A stretch of 64,000 nt of DNA from Streptococcus thalassemiae (GCF_903645285.1 NZ_CAHJXN010000003.1:164001-228000); one strand, 5' to 3'; shown: positions 48,024 through 58,728, counted from the first letter of the stretch. Notes: generated by a model from the letters alone, not told the origin. A program made the numbers and translations.

Positions 48024-49539
48024 AATTTTACAAATTGGAATTGATAATTGGAAACACCATTATGATATTCCTGAAAACATGGATTGGTACTATTTTTGTC
48101 CAGATTCACCTCTTGCTATTCGCAAAATGATGGAGACAGATAAGATTTCAAGTTTTCATGCTGTTTTGATAGAAGATGGGCGTTATCTAAGTGATTTGTT
48201 GCCTTTTTCGAAAAAATTAGATCCTTATACAGTTTTTTATCCTCAGGATTTTCAGTTAAGTGATTCTGATGTTTTAGATTTACTGAAAAAACGTTGTGCA
48301 AGAGCTATTGACTTCTCCGAACCAGAAAGATTGCTAAAAGATTTATCGACTTCTCTATTTGGAGGAGGATATGGCGATAAAATGAAACCTTCTACAATAC
48401 AGGTTCACCATTCGTTTCAAGGAAATGTATCTTATCAAGGACATGAATATGTAGAATTAGAGGGAGATTTTGGTGAGGAGTTTTCTCAGCTAGCATATTG
48501 GAGTTATAATATTGCTGTAACACGCAGCCTACCAATTGAATTATGGCTTGAATATGAAAAAAGTTCAGGAGTTGAGTTTAGATTTCGTATCAAAAAGATT
48601 TTTGAAGGATCGATTGCTGATATTACAGAGGATCTTGTTTTTGAAGAGTCGGATTTGGCTTCTACTATTCTGATTGAGCAAACATATAATGCCTATTTGG
48701 CAATTTCTATTGAAGCAAGAGGACAGGGAAAACTAAAAATAGGGAATCTTCATCAACGTTGGAGTAGAAAACAATTCGGTAAATTCGTTTTAGGTGGAAA
48801 TACTCTTCATGATAACAAAAGAGATGAAATTAATTATTTCTTTCATCCAGGAGATTTCAAACCACCTTTAGCTATTTATTTTTCAGGATATCGACCTGCG
48901 GAAGGCTTTGAAGGTTACTGGATGATGAAAAATCTGGGCTGTCCTTTTCTTCTGTTTTCAGATCCTCGTATAGAAGGTGGAGCTTTTTATATAGGAAGTG
49001 AAGAGTTAGAAAGTAAGGTTAGAAAAACTATTCAGTATTACCTGGATTATTTAGGTCTAACCTCTAGTGATTTAATTTTGTCGGGGCTTTCTATGGGGAC
49101 CTTTCCATCGCTTTATTATGGCTCTTTTTTTGAGCCATATGCCGTTGTTGTTGGGAAACCTTTGACGAATATTGGAACGATTGCAAGACGTGGTCGCTTG
49201 GATGCACCGGGAGTGTTTAATACAGGATTTGATATTCTAAGACATCAAACAGGTGGAGTGGATTCTAGCCATATGATTGAATTGGATCAATATTTTTGGA
49301 AATCCTTCAAAAAAGCAGATTTTTCGAATACGACCTTTGGTCTATCCTATATGAAGGATGAAGATATGGATCCTCAGGCATATGAAGAGTTGGTGGAATA
49401 TTTATGTAAAACAGGTGCTAAGATACTTTCCAGAGGCACAGCTGGTCGACATAATGATGATACTGGGGAGAATGTTGCCTGGTTTTTGCATTTCTATCAT
49501 ATGGTTTTGAAAACAGGATTTGGACGAGGTGAGGTATGA
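48007..49539 (+). CDS. asp2: Accessory Sec system protein Asp2
   Basis: 510 aa. The C-terminal half is an alpha/beta-hydrolase-like domain with the nucleophile motif GLSMG (Ser362), as in Asp2 proteins that acetylate GlcNAc on the SRRP during export. His and Asp partners are plausible in the SRGTAGRHNDDTG segment near residue 480. The start overlaps asp1 by 17 bases and the stop overlaps asp3 by 4 bases (ATGA). Full length. Confidence 0.93.
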   Translation: MVRELKILQIGIDNWKHHYDIPENMDWYYFCPDSPLAIRKMMETDKISSFHAVLIEDGRYLSDLLPFSKKLDPYTVFYPQDFQLSDSDVLDLLKKRCARAIDFSEPERLLKDLSTSLFGGGYGDKMKPSTIQVHHSFQGNVSYQGHEYVELEGDFGEEFSQLAYWSYNIAVTRSLPIELWLEYEKSSGVEFRFRIKKIFEGSIADITEDLVFEESDLASTILIEQTYNAYLAISIEARGQGKLKIGNLHQRWSRKQFGKFVLGGNTLHDNKRDEINYFFHPGDFKPPLAIYFSGYRPAEGFEGYWMMKNLGCPFLLFSDPRIEGGAFYIGSEELESKVRKTIQYYLDYLGLTSSDLILSGLSMGTFPSLYYGSFFEPYAVVVGKPLTNIGTIARRGRLDAPGVFNTGFDILRHQTGGVDSSHMIELDQYFWKSFKKADFSNTTFGLSYMKDEDMDPQAYEELVEYLCKTGAKILSRGTAGRHNDDTGENVAWFLHFYHMVLKTGFGRGEV

Positions 49540-49976
49540 TTATCAGACAAAGACCAGATATCAAATGGGGAGACAGACTAAATATGTATATTTACGGTAC
49601 GAAGGTGACCTATCATTCTGACTCTCATGTAAGTATATATAATCCATTAGTTCCCTCAGGGACTAAAATTCAAGGTTGGGTTTCGCATACGAATTATCAA
49701 GCAGCTCGAAAACAGCCAAGCCTTCCCTTATTGAAACGAAAACAAGAATACCAAATGATAATGAAATTTGACTGTCTACCTAAAAAAGGGGTGTACACAT
49801 CGATTACATTTTTTGATCGATATGGTGATGTGATTGAAGAAAAAATTGAAAAAGATAAAAGATTTACTTTTATTTATCCGGAAGAAGCCCACACCTATCA
49901 AGTCCATCTCTTAAGTGCTGGTTTTGAATCTTTGGATTTTTATTCTTTTTCTATTGAGGAGATGAATCGTGATTAA
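49536..49976 (+). CDS. asp3: Accessory Sec system protein Asp3
   Basis: 146 aa, mostly beta-strand protein that binds Asp1/Asp2 and is required for SRRP secretion. Identification rests on size, on its place between asp2 and secA2, and on family segments such as [18 protein letters not shown] and [10 protein letters not shown]. Starts 4 bases inside asp2 and overlaps secA2 by 8 bases. Confidence 0.9.
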   Translation: MIIRQRPDIKWGDRLNMYIYGTKVTYHSDSHVSIYNPLVPSGTKIQGWVSHTNYQAARKQPSLPLLKRKQEYQMIMKFDCLPKKGVYTSITFFDRYGDVIEEKIEKDKRFTFIYPEEAHTYQVHLLSAGFESLDFYSFSIEEMNRD

Positions 49977-52338
49977 AGAGGTTTATCAGAGTTTTCAACT
50001 TAGAAAAGTTACAAAAATTCTAAAAAAAATCAATGCATTAAAGAGGACGATGGAATCTTTGTCGGATCGAGAATTGGCTGCAAAAACAGTGGAGTTTCGC
50101 CAACGTCTGGCTAAAGGAGAAACTTTGGATGATCTCTTGGTAGAGGCTTTTGCGGTTGTTCGTGAAGCGGATAGACGTGTATTGGGCATGTTCCCTTATG
50201 ACGTCCAAGTCATGGGAGGAATCGTTATCCATGAGGGGAACGTCGCTGAGATGAATACTGGAGAAGGGAAAACTTTGACAGCAACGATGCCTGTTTACCT
50301 CAACGCTTTAACAGGAAAAGGGACGATGGTTATTACCCCAAATGCCTATCTTGCTAAGCGAGATGCTGAGGAGATGGGAGTAGTTTACCGTTTTCTAGGC
50401 TTAACAATAGGAGTTCCTTTTGTAGAGAGTGGTGAAGAATTGTCTGTTGAGGAAAAGAGGGAGATGTATGACTCTGATATTGTGTATACAACAAATGCTA
50501 ACTTAGGTTTTGATTATTTAAATGATAATTTAGCATCAAACGAGGAAGGTAAATTTTTACGTCCTTTTGATTATGCAATTATTGATGAGATAGATGATAT
50601 TTTATTAGACAGTGCCCAAACTCCTTTAATTATCGCTGGAGCTCCCAGAGTTCAGTCTAATCATTATGGTATTGTTAATACTCTTATGACCACACTAGTA
50701 GAAGGTAAGGATTTTATTTTCAAAGAGGAGAAGGGGGAAGTTTGGTTAACGAAACAGGGAGCCAAGGAAGCGGAAAGTTTCTTTGGGATTGACCATCTAT
50801 ATAATGAAAAAAATGCAGTCTTTGCTCGTCATATATCATATGCAATGAGGGCTCATAAGCTTTATACAAAAGATAAAGATTATGTTATTAGAGACAATGA
50901 GATGCTTCTTGTAGATAAAGGTTCTGGACGTTTATTAGAACAAACTAAACTGCAGGGAGGGCTTCATCAGGCGATTGAGGTTAAAGAACAAGTCAAACTA
51001 TCTCCGGAAACACGGGCTATGGCTTCTATTACTTATCAGAGCCTCTTTAAGATGTTCAATAAGCTGTCTGGTATGACAGGGACAGGGAAAGTTGCAGAAA
51101 AAGAATTTCGAGAGACTTATAATATGGCTGTTGTACGGATTCCTACCAATCGCCCTAAACAACGGATTGACTATCCAGATAATCTATATGTGACATTACC
51201 TGAAAAGGTATATGCTTCTTTGGAGTATATCAAAGAATACCATGCTAAGGGAAATCCTTTATTGGTCTTTGTTGGTTCTGTGGAGATGTCTCATTTATAC
51301 TCATCGCTTTTGTTACGAGAAGGGATTGCCCATAATGTGCTGAATGCTCACAATGTGGCGAGAGAGGCTCAGATTATCTCCGAGTCAGGTCAGATGGGGG
51401 CTGTGACAGTGGCTACCTCTATGGCAGGACGGGGTACGGATATCAAACTTGGTAAGGGAGTTGCAGAGCTTGGGGGCTTGATTGTCATAGGAACGGAACG
51501 AATGGAGAGTCAACGGATTGACCTGCAAATTCGTGGACGTTCTGGTCGTCAGGGTGATCCTGGTATGAGTAAGTTTTTTGTATCCTTAGAAGACGATGTT
51601 ATCAAAAAATTTGGCCCATCTTGGGTTCATAAAAAGTATAAAGATTATCAGGTTCAAGATATGACTCAGCCAGAAGTATTGAAAGGTCGTAAATACCGAA
51701 AGCTAGTCGAAAAGTCTCAGCATGCCAGTGATAGTGCTGGACGTTCGGCACGTCGTCAGACTCTGGAGTATGCTGAGAGTATGAATATCCAACGGGATAT
51801 AGTCTATAGAGAGAGAAATCGTCTAATAGATGGTTCTCGTGCTTTAGAAGATGTGGTGGAGGAAATCATTGCCAGTTATATAGATCAAGTGACCGCTTCA
51901 AATTATGAAAGTCGAGAGTTGCTCTTCCACTTTATCGTGACCAATATTAGTTTTCATATTAAAGAGGTTCCAGATTATATAGATGTGACTGACAAAACTG
52001 CTGTTCGTAGATTTATGAAGCAGGTGATTGATAGAGAGCTTTCTGAAAAGAAAGAATTGCTTGAGCAACATGGCTTGTATGAACAGTTTTTACGACTTTC
52101 TTTACTCAAGGCTATTGATGACAACTGGGTAGAGCAGGTAGACTATCTACAACAGTTATCTATGGCTATCGGTGGTCAATCTGCTAGTCAGAAAAATCCG
52201 ATTGTAGAATACTATCAAGAAGCCTACGCGGGCTTTGAAGCTATGAAAGAACAAATCCGTGCGGATATGGTACGGAATCTCCTGATGGGGCTGGTTGAGG
52301 TCACTCCAAAAGGTGAAATCGTGACTCATTTCCCATAA
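49969..52338 (+). CDS. secA2: Accessory Sec motor ATPase SecA2
   Basis: 789 aa DEAD-motor ATPase that drives export of the glycosylated SRRP. Walker A TGEGKT is at residues 97-102, then [10 protein letters not shown] (Walker B), SGMTGT, and the motif [15 protein letters not shown] and [13 protein letters not shown]. It is shorter than housekeeping SecA and lacks the zinc-binding C-terminal tail. Starts inside asp3 and ends 11 bases before gtfA. Confidence 0.95.
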   Translation: MIKEVYQSFQLRKVTKILKKINALKRTMESLSDRELAAKTVEFRQRLAKGETLDDLLVEAFAVVREADRRVLGMFPYDVQVMGGIVIHEGNVAEMNTGEGKTLTATMPVYLNALTGKGTMVITPNAYLAKRDAEEMGVVYRFLGLTIGVPFVESGEELSVEEKREMYDSDIVYTTNANLGFDYLNDNLASNEEGKFLRPFDYAIIDEIDDILLDSAQTPLIIAGAPRVQSNHYGIVNTLMTTLVEGKDFIFKEEKGEVWLTKQGAKEAESFFGIDHLYNEKNAVFARHISYAMRAHKLYTKDKDYVIRDNEMLLVDKGSGRLLEQTKLQGGLHQAIEVKEQVKLSPETRAMASITYQSLFKMFNKLSGMTGTGKVAEKEFRETYNMAVVRIPTNRPKQRIDYPDNLYVTLPEKVYASLEYIKEYHAKGNPLLVFVGSVEMSHLYSSLLLREGIAHNVLNAHNVAREAQIISESGQMGAVTVATSMAGRGTDIKLGKGVAELGGLIVIGTERMESQRIDLQIRGRSGRQGDPGMSKFFVSLEDDVIKKFGPSWVHKKYKDYQVQDMTQPEVLKGRKYRKLVEKSQHASDSAGRSARRQTLEYAESMNIQRDIVYRERNRLIDGSRALEDVVEEIIASYIDQVTASNYESRELLFHFIVTNISFHIKEVPDYIDVTDKTAVRRFMKQVIDRELSEKKELLEQHGLYEQFLRLSLLKAIDDNWVEQVDYLQQLSMAIGGQSASQKNPIVEYYQEAYAGFEAMKEQIRADMVRNLLMGLVEVTPKGEIVTHFP

Positions 52339-52349
52339 GAGGAGAATAT

Positions 52350-53861
52350 ATGACAATTTATAATATAAATTTAGGCATTGGCTGGGCTAGTAGCGGTGTT
52401 GAATACGCCCAAGCCTATCGTGCTGGTGTTTTTCGGAAGTTAAATCTGCCCTCTAAGTTCATATTTACAGATATGATTTTAGCCGATAACATTCAGCACT
52501 TGACAGCCAATATTGGTTTTGATGATGATCAAGTGATCTGGCTTTATAATCATTTTACAGACATCAAGATTGCACCGACAAGTGTGACAGTGGATGATGT
52601 CTTGGCTTACTTTGGTGGTGTGGAAAGTCGTAGAGAAAAGAATGGGAAGGTCTTGCGTGTCTTCTTTTCTGACCAAGATAAGTTTGTAACCTGTTATTTG
52701 GTGGATGAGAACAAGGACTTGGTTCAACATGCCGAGTATGTTTTTAAAGGAAAACTGATTCGTAAGGATTACTTTTCTTATACGCGTTATTGTAGCGAAT
52801 ACTTTGCTCCCAAGGACAATGTTGCAGTCCTATATCAACGAACTTTTTATAATGAGGACGGAACTCCAGCCTATGCTATCTTGATGAATCAAGGAAAGGA
52901 AGAAGTTTACCGTTTCAAGGATAAGATTTTCTATGGGAAACAAGCTTTTATGCGTGCCTTTATGAAATCCTTGAATTTGAACAAGTCTGATTTGGTTATT
53001 CTGGATAGGGAGACAGGCATTGGACAGGTTGTGTTTGAAGAAGCACAAGTAGCGCACCTAGCGGTAGTCGTTCACGCGGAGCATTATAGTGAAAATGCTA
53101 CAAATGAGGATTACATCCTTTGGAACAACTACTATGACTATCAGTTTACCAATGCAGATAAGGTTGACTTCTTTATCGTATCAACTGATAGACAAAATGA
53201 AGTTCTACAGGAGCAATTTGCCAAATATACTCAGCATCGTCCAAAGATTGTTACTATTCCTGTAGGAAGTATTGATGCATTAACTGAGTCAAGTCAGGGA
53301 CGTAAGCCATTTTCATTGATTACGGCTTCACGTCTTGCCAAAGAAAAACACATTGACTGGTTGGTCAAGGCAGTCATTGAGGCTCATAAGGAAATACCTG
53401 AATTAACCTTTGATATTTATGGTAGCGGTGGAGAAGATTCTCTGCTTAGAGACATTATTGCAAATCATCAGGCTGAAGATTATATCCAACTCAAGGGGCA
53501 TGCGGATCTTGCGCAGATTTATAGTCAGTATGAGGTCTACTTGACGGCTTCTACCAGCGAAGGCTTTGGTTTGACCTTGATGGAAGCTGTTGGATCGGGT
53601 CTACCACTAATCGGTTTTGATGTGCCTTATGGGAATCAGACCTTTATAGAAGATGGGCAAAATGGTTATTTGATTCCAAGTTCATCTGACCATGTAGAAG
53701 ATCAAATTAAGCAAGCTTTTTCAACTAAGATTTGTCAATTGTATCAAGAAAATCGTTTGGAAGCCATGCGTGCCCATTCTTATCAAATTGCGGAAGGTTT
53801 CTTAACCAAAGAAATGTTAGAAAAGTGGAAGAAAACAGTAGAGGAGGTGCTCCATGATTGA
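52350..53861 (+). CDS. gtfA: SRRP O-GlcNAc transferase, catalytic subunit GtfA
   Basis: 503 aa GT4 enzyme that adds the first GlcNAc to Ser/Thr of the SRR region, working with GtfB. Start MTIYNINLGIGWASSGVEYA is canonical; the donor site has ASRLAKEKHIDWL and the E-x7-E motif EGFGLTLME. RBS AGAGGAG. Overlaps gtfB by 8 bases. A diverged paralogue lies at 39787-41298. Confidence 0.95.
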   Translation: MTIYNINLGIGWASSGVEYAQAYRAGVFRKLNLPSKFIFTDMILADNIQHLTANIGFDDDQVIWLYNHFTDIKIAPTSVTVDDVLAYFGGVESRREKNGKVLRVFFSDQDKFVTCYLVDENKDLVQHAEYVFKGKLIRKDYFSYTRYCSEYFAPKDNVAVLYQRTFYNEDGTPAYAILMNQGKEEVYRFKDKIFYGKQAFMRAFMKSLNLNKSDLVILDRETGIGQVVFEEAQVAHLAVVVHAEHYSENATNEDYILWNNYYDYQFTNADKVDFFIVSTDRQNEVLQEQFAKYTQHRPKIVTIPVGSIDALTESSQGRKPFSLITASRLAKEKHIDWLVKAVIEAHKEIPELTFDIYGSGGEDSLLRDIIANHQAEDYIQLKGHADLAQIYSQYEVYLTASTSEGFGLTLMEAVGSGLPLIGFDVPYGNQTFIEDGQNGYLIPSSSDHVEDQIKQAFSTKICQLYQENRLEAMRAHSYQIAEGFLTKEMLEKWKKTVEEVLHD

Positions 53862-55191
53862 CCTTTATGATCGATATAGTCAGGAAAGTCGAGATTTACA
53901 TGAAAGTCTAGTCGCTACTGGTCTTTCCCAGCTTGGAGTAGTCATCGATGCAGATGGTTTTCTGCCTGATGGTCTGGTTTCTCCTTTTACCTATTATCTA
54001 GGTTACGAGGATGGAAAACCTCTCTATTTTAACCAAGTCCCTGTTCCAGCTTTTTGGGAAATTTCAGGAAATAATCAGTCTGCTCGTATTGAAGATAGGA
54101 CACAGGAGAGAGCCGTTATTCATTATGCTGATGGAATGCAGGCTCGTTTGGTTAAGCAAGTAGATTGGAAAGACCTGGAAGGTCGAGTCCGTCAGGTTGA
54201 CCACTACAATCGCTTTGGTGCTTGCTTTGCTACAACGACCTATAGCGCAGATAGTGAGCCGATTATGACCGTTTACCAAGATGTCAACAGTCAACAAGTA
54301 TTACTTGAAAACCATGTGACGGGTGATATCTTATTGACCTTACCTGGTCAGTCCATGCGTTACTTTGCAAATAAGGTTGAATTTATCACCTTCTTTTTGC
54401 AAGATTTGGAAATAGATACCAGTCAGCTTATCTTTAATACTCTAGCGACTCCTTTCTTGGTTTCCTTCCATCATCCAGATAAATCTGGCTCAGATGTTTT
54501 GGTTTGGCAAGAACCTCTCTATGATGCCATTCCAGGCAACATGCAGTTGATTTTAGAAAGTGATAATGTGCGTACTAAGAAAATCATCATTCCCAATAAG
54601 GCGACTTATGAGCGCGCTTTAGAGTTGACTGACGAGAAATACCATGATCAGTTTATGCACTTGGGTTACCATTACCAGTTTAAACGCGATAATTTCCTAA
54701 GACGAGATGCCTTAATCTTGACTAATTCCGATCAGATTGAGCAAATGGAAGCAATCGTAGAAGCCTTGCCTGATGTCACTTTCCGTATCGCAGCGGTAAC
54801 AGAGATGTCTTCTAAGCTCTTAGATATGCTTCGCTATCCTAATGTGGTCCTTTACCAGAATGCTAGTCCACAGAAGATTCAGGAGCTCTATCAACTGTCG
54901 GATATTTACTTGGATATCAACTATAGCAATGAGTTGTTGCAGGCAGTTCGTCAGGCCTTTGAGCATAATATGTTGATTCTTGGATTTAATCAGACGGCGC
55001 ACAATAGACTTTATATCGCTCCAGAACATCTATTTGAAAGTAATGAAGTTTCTGCTTTGGTTGAGACCATTAAATTGGCCCTTTCAGATGTTGAACAAAT
55101 GAATCAGGCACTTGGCAAACAAGGCCAACATGCCAACTATGTTGACTTGGTGCGATATCAGGAAACCATGCAAACTATTTTAGGAGGCTAA
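53854..55191 (+). CDS. gtfB: Glycosyltransferase-stabilising protein GtfB
   Basis: 445 aa GT-B-fold partner of GtfA that binds acceptor peptide and has no catalytic E-x7-E. Family marks include YYLGYEDGKPLYFNQVPVPA and FWEISGN near the N-terminus and IYLDINYSNELLQAV near the C-terminus. RBS GAGGAGG. Its C-terminal ~130 residues resemble the C-terminal module of the three GT8 enzymes. The stop is one base before asp4. Confidence 0.95.
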   Translation: MIDLYDRYSQESRDLHESLVATGLSQLGVVIDADGFLPDGLVSPFTYYLGYEDGKPLYFNQVPVPAFWEISGNNQSARIEDRTQERAVIHYADGMQARLVKQVDWKDLEGRVRQVDHYNRFGACFATTTYSADSEPIMTVYQDVNSQQVLLENHVTGDILLTLPGQSMRYFANKVEFITFFLQDLEIDTSQLIFNTLATPFLVSFHHPDKSGSDVLVWQEPLYDAIPGNMQLILESDNVRTKKIIIPNKATYERALELTDEKYHDQFMHLGYHYQFKRDNFLRRDALILTNSDQIEQMEAIVEALPDVTFRIAAVTEMSSKLLDMLRYPNVVLYQNASPQKIQELYQLSDIYLDINYSNELLQAVRQAFEHNMLILGFNQTAHNRLYIAPEHLFESNEVSALVETIKLALSDVEQMNQALGKQGQHANYVDLVRYQETMQTILGG

Positions 55192-55192
55192 C

Positions 55193-55372
55193 ATGTCAGA
55201 GGAAGATTTATTTTACAAAGACGTTGAAGGCCGCATGGAAGAGTTGAAACAAAAACCCATCAAGAAGGAAAAAGAAACCCGAGGGGAAAAGATTAGTAAG
55301 ACTTTTTCACTCTTACTGGGTTTGATGATTCTGATTGGTTTGCTCTTTACTTTGCTGGGAATTTTGAGGTAG
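55193..55372 (+). CDS. asp4: Asp4, SecE-like accessory Sec subunit
   Basis: 59 aa with a charged N-terminal half (FYKDVEGRMEELKQKPIKKE) and a single C-terminal membrane helix (TFSLLLGLMILIGLLFTLLG), the topology of SecE. The start has AGGAGG seven bases upstream and the stop is TAG at 55370-55372. It lies between gtfB and the SecG-like gene, exactly the position of Asp4 in S. gordonii-type loci, where it is needed for GspB export. Confidence 0.88.
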   Translation: MSEEDLFYKDVEGRMEELKQKPIKKEKETRGEKISKTFSLLLGLMILIGLLFTLLGILR

Positions 55373-55376
55373 GCCT

Positions 55377-55601
55377 ATGATTGAAATACTAATTGTTTTA
55401 GCTATTGTCCTCTCTATTGCTTTGATTGTATTGGTAACCATACAACCCCGTCAAAATCAACTATTTTCTATGGATGCCACCAGTAATATTGGTAAACCAA
55501 GTTACTGGCAGAGCAACACCTTGGTAAAGGTACTCACCTTATTAGTGAGTTTGGCCCTATTTGTCCTATTACTAACCTTTATGGTGCTAACTTACAAATA
55601 A
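55377..55601 (+). CDS. asp5: Asp5, SecG-like accessory Sec subunit
   Basis: 74 aa with two membrane helices (about residues 2-23 and 49-71) separated by a short loop (QPRQNQLFSMDATSNIGKPS), the SecG layout. It is the last gene of the SRRP locus; a strong terminator begins at its stop codon. Confidence 0.88.
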   Translation: MIEILIVLAIVLSIALIVLVTIQPRQNQLFSMDATSNIGKPSYWQSNTLVKVLTLLVSLALFVLLLTFMVLTYK

Positions 55602-55650
55602 AAGAAAACTTCAGATATTCACCTTTTGTGATTGGTCTGAAGTTTTCTTT
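55601..55650 (+). terminator. Terminator of the SRRP secretion operon
   Basis: A 15-bp stem (AAAGAAAACTTCAGA at 55601-55615 with TCTGAAGTTTTCTTT at 55636-55650) with a 20-base loop and six terminal T. It may also serve the convergent gene on the minus strand. Confidence 0.85.
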
Positions 55651-55652
55651 TT

Positions 55653-55804
55653 TATACTCTTCGAAAATCTCTTCAAACCACGTCAGCGTCGCCTTGTCGT
55701 ATATCTGTGACTGACTTCGTCAGTCTTATCTACAACCTCAAAACAGTGTTTTGAGCAGCCTGCGGCTAACTTCCTAGTTTACTCTTTGATTTTCATTGAG
55801 TATT
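55653..55804 (+). repeat. BOX element (boxA + one boxB + boxC)
   Basis: Plus-strand boxA (ATACTCTTCGAAAATCTCTT then AACCACGTCAGCGTCGCCTT), one boxB (GACTGACTTCGTCAGTC, CCTCAAAACAGTGTTTTGAG) and boxC ending TTTGATTTTCATTGAGTA. It lies between convergent genes, and its boxC end supplies part of the stop codon of the exporter-like gene. Confidence 0.93.
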
Positions 55805-56756
55805 ACTGTCCATATTTTTGGTAAAAGTCAACTTTTACTTGGATGAAGGTTTTGGCTTCACGTAGGAGTTGAAGAAGCGTGGCACGGGTTTCAAATTCTT
55901 CTCTTGTCTTGGGCAGACTGCGGTTACGGAAGACTTCCAGATAGCGTTCGATTTCATTTAGTAAATCAGAAGCAGGATTGGTCTGGCTCAGTTGGCCACC
56001 AATTTTTGAAAAGAGTTGGGCTAAAATCAGGCTTTCACTGGCGGCAAGGTGACAAGTGTTAATCTGCTGGGCCATATTTCGCAGGATACGACTTTGTCGC
56101 TGTCTCATCTCAAAGTAGTGGATATGGTAGTCGGTCTGGTGAAAGAGGTGGTCAGAGTGATCCAAATAGACCAGTCTGAGGGCTTCTTCTAAAAGTGTGT
56201 CTAATTCCTCTACCAGCTGTGCTCGGTTGCGTCCGTCTCCTCTGGATAAATAGTATTTAAAGCGCTGGAGAATATCTTTTAACTTTTCTTCCACCAGCGT
56301 GTGGTAGTGCTGGATTTCCTCTTCTCGTGAAGGCATGTAGAGATTGACCAGTAAGGCAAATCCTGTACCGATAGCAAAGAGAAGGAATTCATTGACTAGA
56401 AGGTCTGGAGAGGTTGACTCTTGTACCAAGAGGTGGCTAACTAAAACAGTGCTTGGTGTGATGCCAATTTCCCAGCCCATCTTGTAGGCTAGAGGCACAT
56501 AGAAGGCAAGATAGAGGCCGAGGCTCCAGATATGAAATCCGCTCAAGTGAAAGGCCAGAACACCGATAGCCAGAGCTAGGAGCATGGAAAAGAGTCGATT
56601 GCGAGCCAGTTTTAAGGTACTTCTACGAGTATCAGATAGGCTCAAGAGAGCGATGATTCCAGCCGAGACAGCTGAGGAGAGATTGAGAAAATAAGCAAGA
56701 AGGCAGGCAAGACAGGTAGCTAAGATGAGCTTGGTCGTACGTTGGCTAATAGACAT
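55803..56756 (-). CDS. Aromatic acid exporter-like (ArAE_1 / FUSC-type) membrane protein
   Basis: 317 aa. The first ~150 residues hold about five to six hydrophobic helices beginning TTKLILATCLACLLAYFLNL; the C-terminal half is cytoplasmic and helical (from REEEIQHYHTLVEEKL). This is the layout of the bacterial ArAE_1 family of putative aromatic-acid or cation-linked exporters; the substrate is not known. The stop codon sits in the end of a BOX element. Downstream on the same strand is nothing else; sstT ends 67 bases upstream. Confidence 0.8.
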   Translation of the reverse strand: MSISQRTTKLILATCLACLLAYFLNLSSAVSAGIIALLSLSDTRRSTLKLARNRLFSMLLALAIGVLAFHLSGFHIWSLGLYLAFYVPLAYKMGWEIGITPSTVLVSHLLVQESTSPDLLVNEFLLFAIGTGFALLVNLYMPSREEEIQHYHTLVEEKLKDILQRFKYYLSRGDGRNRAQLVEELDTLLEEALRLVYLDHSDHLFHQTDYHIHYFEMRQRQSRILRNMAQQINTCHLAASESLILAQLFSKIGGQLSQTNPASDLLNEIERYLEVFRNRSLPKTREEFETRATLLQLLREAKTFIQVKVDFYQKYGQ

Positions 56757-56823
56757 AAGAATTTCCTGATAAGTTAGAATAAAAGCGTAAAAGACAAGAC
56801 CTGAGCAGGCTTGCCTTTATGAG

Positions 56824-58029
56824 TTATTTTTTACGGGCTGCTGCGTATTCGGCAACGGCGGTAAAGAGGACATCTGTAGAAGAGTTAAGGGCTGTTTCAC
56901 ATGAGTCTTGGATGACCCCAATCACAAAACCAACTCCGACAACTTGCATGGCAATATCGTTAGAAATACCGAAAAGGCTACAAGCAACTGGGATAAGAAG
57001 GAGGGAACCTCCAGCAATACCAGAAGCACCACAGGCTGAGATAGCTGCTACTACACTGAGGACAAAGGCTGTTGCAAAGTCAACAGGAATTCCAAGAGTA
57101 TTAACTGCAGCAAGGGTCAAAACGTTAATGGTAATCGCTGCTCCAGCCATGTTGATAGTAGAACCAAGTGGGATAGAAACAGAATAGGTATCTGGGTTGA
57201 GTCCAAGGTCATGGCAGAGTTTCATGTTGACAGGAATGTTAGCCGCAGAACTACGAGTGAAGAAGGCTGTCACACCGCTGACACGGAGGCAGTTCCAAAC
57301 TAGAGGGTAAGGATTGCGTCTCATAAAGAAGAAGGCAATCAAAGGGTTGACCACAAGGGCAACAAAAAGCATAGTCGTTACTAATAGAACCAATAAAATA
57401 CCGTAGTTGGCAAGGCTTCCGATTCCCTTGTCAGAAATGGTTTTAAAAACAAGACCAAGGATTCCAAATGGAGCCAGGTTGATGATCCATTCGACAATTT
57501 TAGAAGTCACGTCAGCGATAGTTTTTAGTAATTCTTTACTATTTTTGCTGGCCTCTCTCATAGCAATTCCAAAAATGACTGCCCAAGATAGGATACCGAT
57601 GTAGTTGGCAGTAATGAGGGCATTGACTGGATTGTCAACCAGTTTGAGCAAGAGGTTGCTGAGGACCTGGCCAATCCCATCTGGTGGTGCAATTTCAGTA
57701 TTGGCACTATTTAGGGTAATTTCAATAGGGACGATGAAACTAGCTACAACAGCTACAAGAGCAGCAGCAAAAGTTCCTAGGATATACAAGAAAACAACAG
57801 TTTTCATATTGCTATCTTGTCCCTTTTGATGTTGGGAAAGGGCATTGGCAACGAGGGCAAAGACTAGGATAGGAGCAACAGCTTTTAGACCTCCAACGAA
57901 TAAATCCCCGAGTAGACCAATTCCTGAGAGATTAGGAAGGGTCAGTCCTAGGATTCCCCCACAAAGCATACCAATCAAGATACGCTTGACAAGGCTTGCC
58001 TTATTCCAAGCATGAATGATTCTTTTCAT
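56824..58029 (-). CDS. sstT: Serine/threonine:Na+ symporter SstT
   Basis: 401 aa dicarboxylate/amino acid:cation symporter family with eight or so helices and two hairpins. Family marks are the serine-rich hairpin [15 protein letters not shown], the [11 protein letters not shown] segment (sodium-site helix) and the [17 protein letters not shown] end. It imports serine and threonine with sodium. Promoter -35 TTGATT and -10 TATAAT, 17 bases apart, lie at 58059-58087 on the minus strand. Full length. Confidence 0.93.
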   Translation of the reverse strand: MKRIIHAWNKASLVKRILIGMLCGGILGLTLPNLSGIGLLGDLFVGGLKAVAPILVFALVANALSQHQKGQDSNMKTVVFLYILGTFAAALVAVVASFIVPIEITLNSANTEIAPPDGIGQVLSNLLLKLVDNPVNALITANYIGILSWAVIFGIAMREASKNSKELLKTIADVTSKIVEWIINLAPFGILGLVFKTISDKGIGSLANYGILLVLLVTTMLFVALVVNPLIAFFFMRRNPYPLVWNCLRVSGVTAFFTRSSAANIPVNMKLCHDLGLNPDTYSVSIPLGSTINMAGAAITINVLTLAAVNTLGIPVDFATAFVLSVVAAISACGASGIAGGSLLLIPVACSLFGISNDIAMQVVGVGFVIGVIQDSCETALNSSTDVLFTAVAEYAAARKK

Positions 58030-58058
58030 AACAATCTCCTTTTTGTGTAGTGATTATG

Positions 58059-58087
58059 ATTATAGTATAAATGATAGACAAAATCAA
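58059..58087 (-). promoter_or_regulatory. Promoter of sstT
   Basis: Minus-strand -35 TTGATT (58082-58087), 17-base spacer and -10 TATAAT (58059-58064), about 30 bases before the start codon. Confidence 0.8.
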
Positions 58088-58167
58088 GAATTTTCTGTCT
58101 ATTTTTTGAATATTTATGGAGAATGAGACTGATGAAAATATGGTATAATGAAATAAAGGAGTTTTAT

Positions 58168-58728
58168 ATGCAAAAATTTATTCAAGCTTATATTGAAAAG
58201 CTAGATGTGACAACCATTATCGAGAATATTCTAACCAAGATCATTTCTCTTTTACTGCTTTTGATTGTATTTTATATTGCTAAAAAAATGCTTCATACCA
58301 TGGTGCAGAGAATTGTCAAACCTTCTCTAAAAATGTCCCATCATGATGTCGGGCGACAAAAGACTATTGCGCGTTTACTAGAAAATGTGTTTAATTATAC
58401 GCTATATTTCTTTTTACTCTACTGTATTTTATCGATTTTAGGCTTACCTGTATCTAGTTTGTTGGCTGGAGCTGGGATTGCTGGGGTGGCCATTGGGATG
58501 GGAGCCCAAGGTTTTCTGTCTGATGTCATCAATGGCTTTTTCATCCTTTTTGAACGTCAACTGGATGTGGGAGATGAGGTCGTTCTGACAAATGGTCCTA
58601 TTACTGTATCGGGCAAGGTCGTCAGCGTGGGAATTCGTACGACCCAGCTTCGTAGCGAGGAGCAAGCTCTTCACTTTGTTCCTAACCGAAATATCACAGT
58701 TGTTAGCAATTTCTCACGCACAGACTAG
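58168..58728 (+). CDS. Small mechanosensitive ion channel (MscS family)
   Basis: 186 aa from ATG 58168 with AAAGGAG upstream; an upstream in-frame start would run through the promoter. Two membrane helices precede the pore-lining helix (LLAGAGIAGVAIGMGAQGF), then the start of the beta domain (RQLDVGDEVVLTNG, ending FVPNRNITVVSNFSR). It is truncated after the middle beta domain compared with E. coli MscS and lacks the C-terminal vestibule domain; this short form occurs in streptococci. It should release solutes on osmotic down-shock. The extended -10 TGGTATAAT (58140-58148) gives a very short leader. Confidence 0.88.
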   Translation: MQKFIQAYIEKLDVTTIIENILTKIISLLLLLIVFYIAKKMLHTMVQRIVKPSLKMSHHDVGRQKTIARLLENVFNYTLYFFLLYCILSILGLPVSSLLAGAGIAGVAIGMGAQGFLSDVINGFFILFERQLDVGDEVVLTNGPITVSGKVVSVGIRTTQLRSEEQALHFVPNRNITVVSNFSRTD

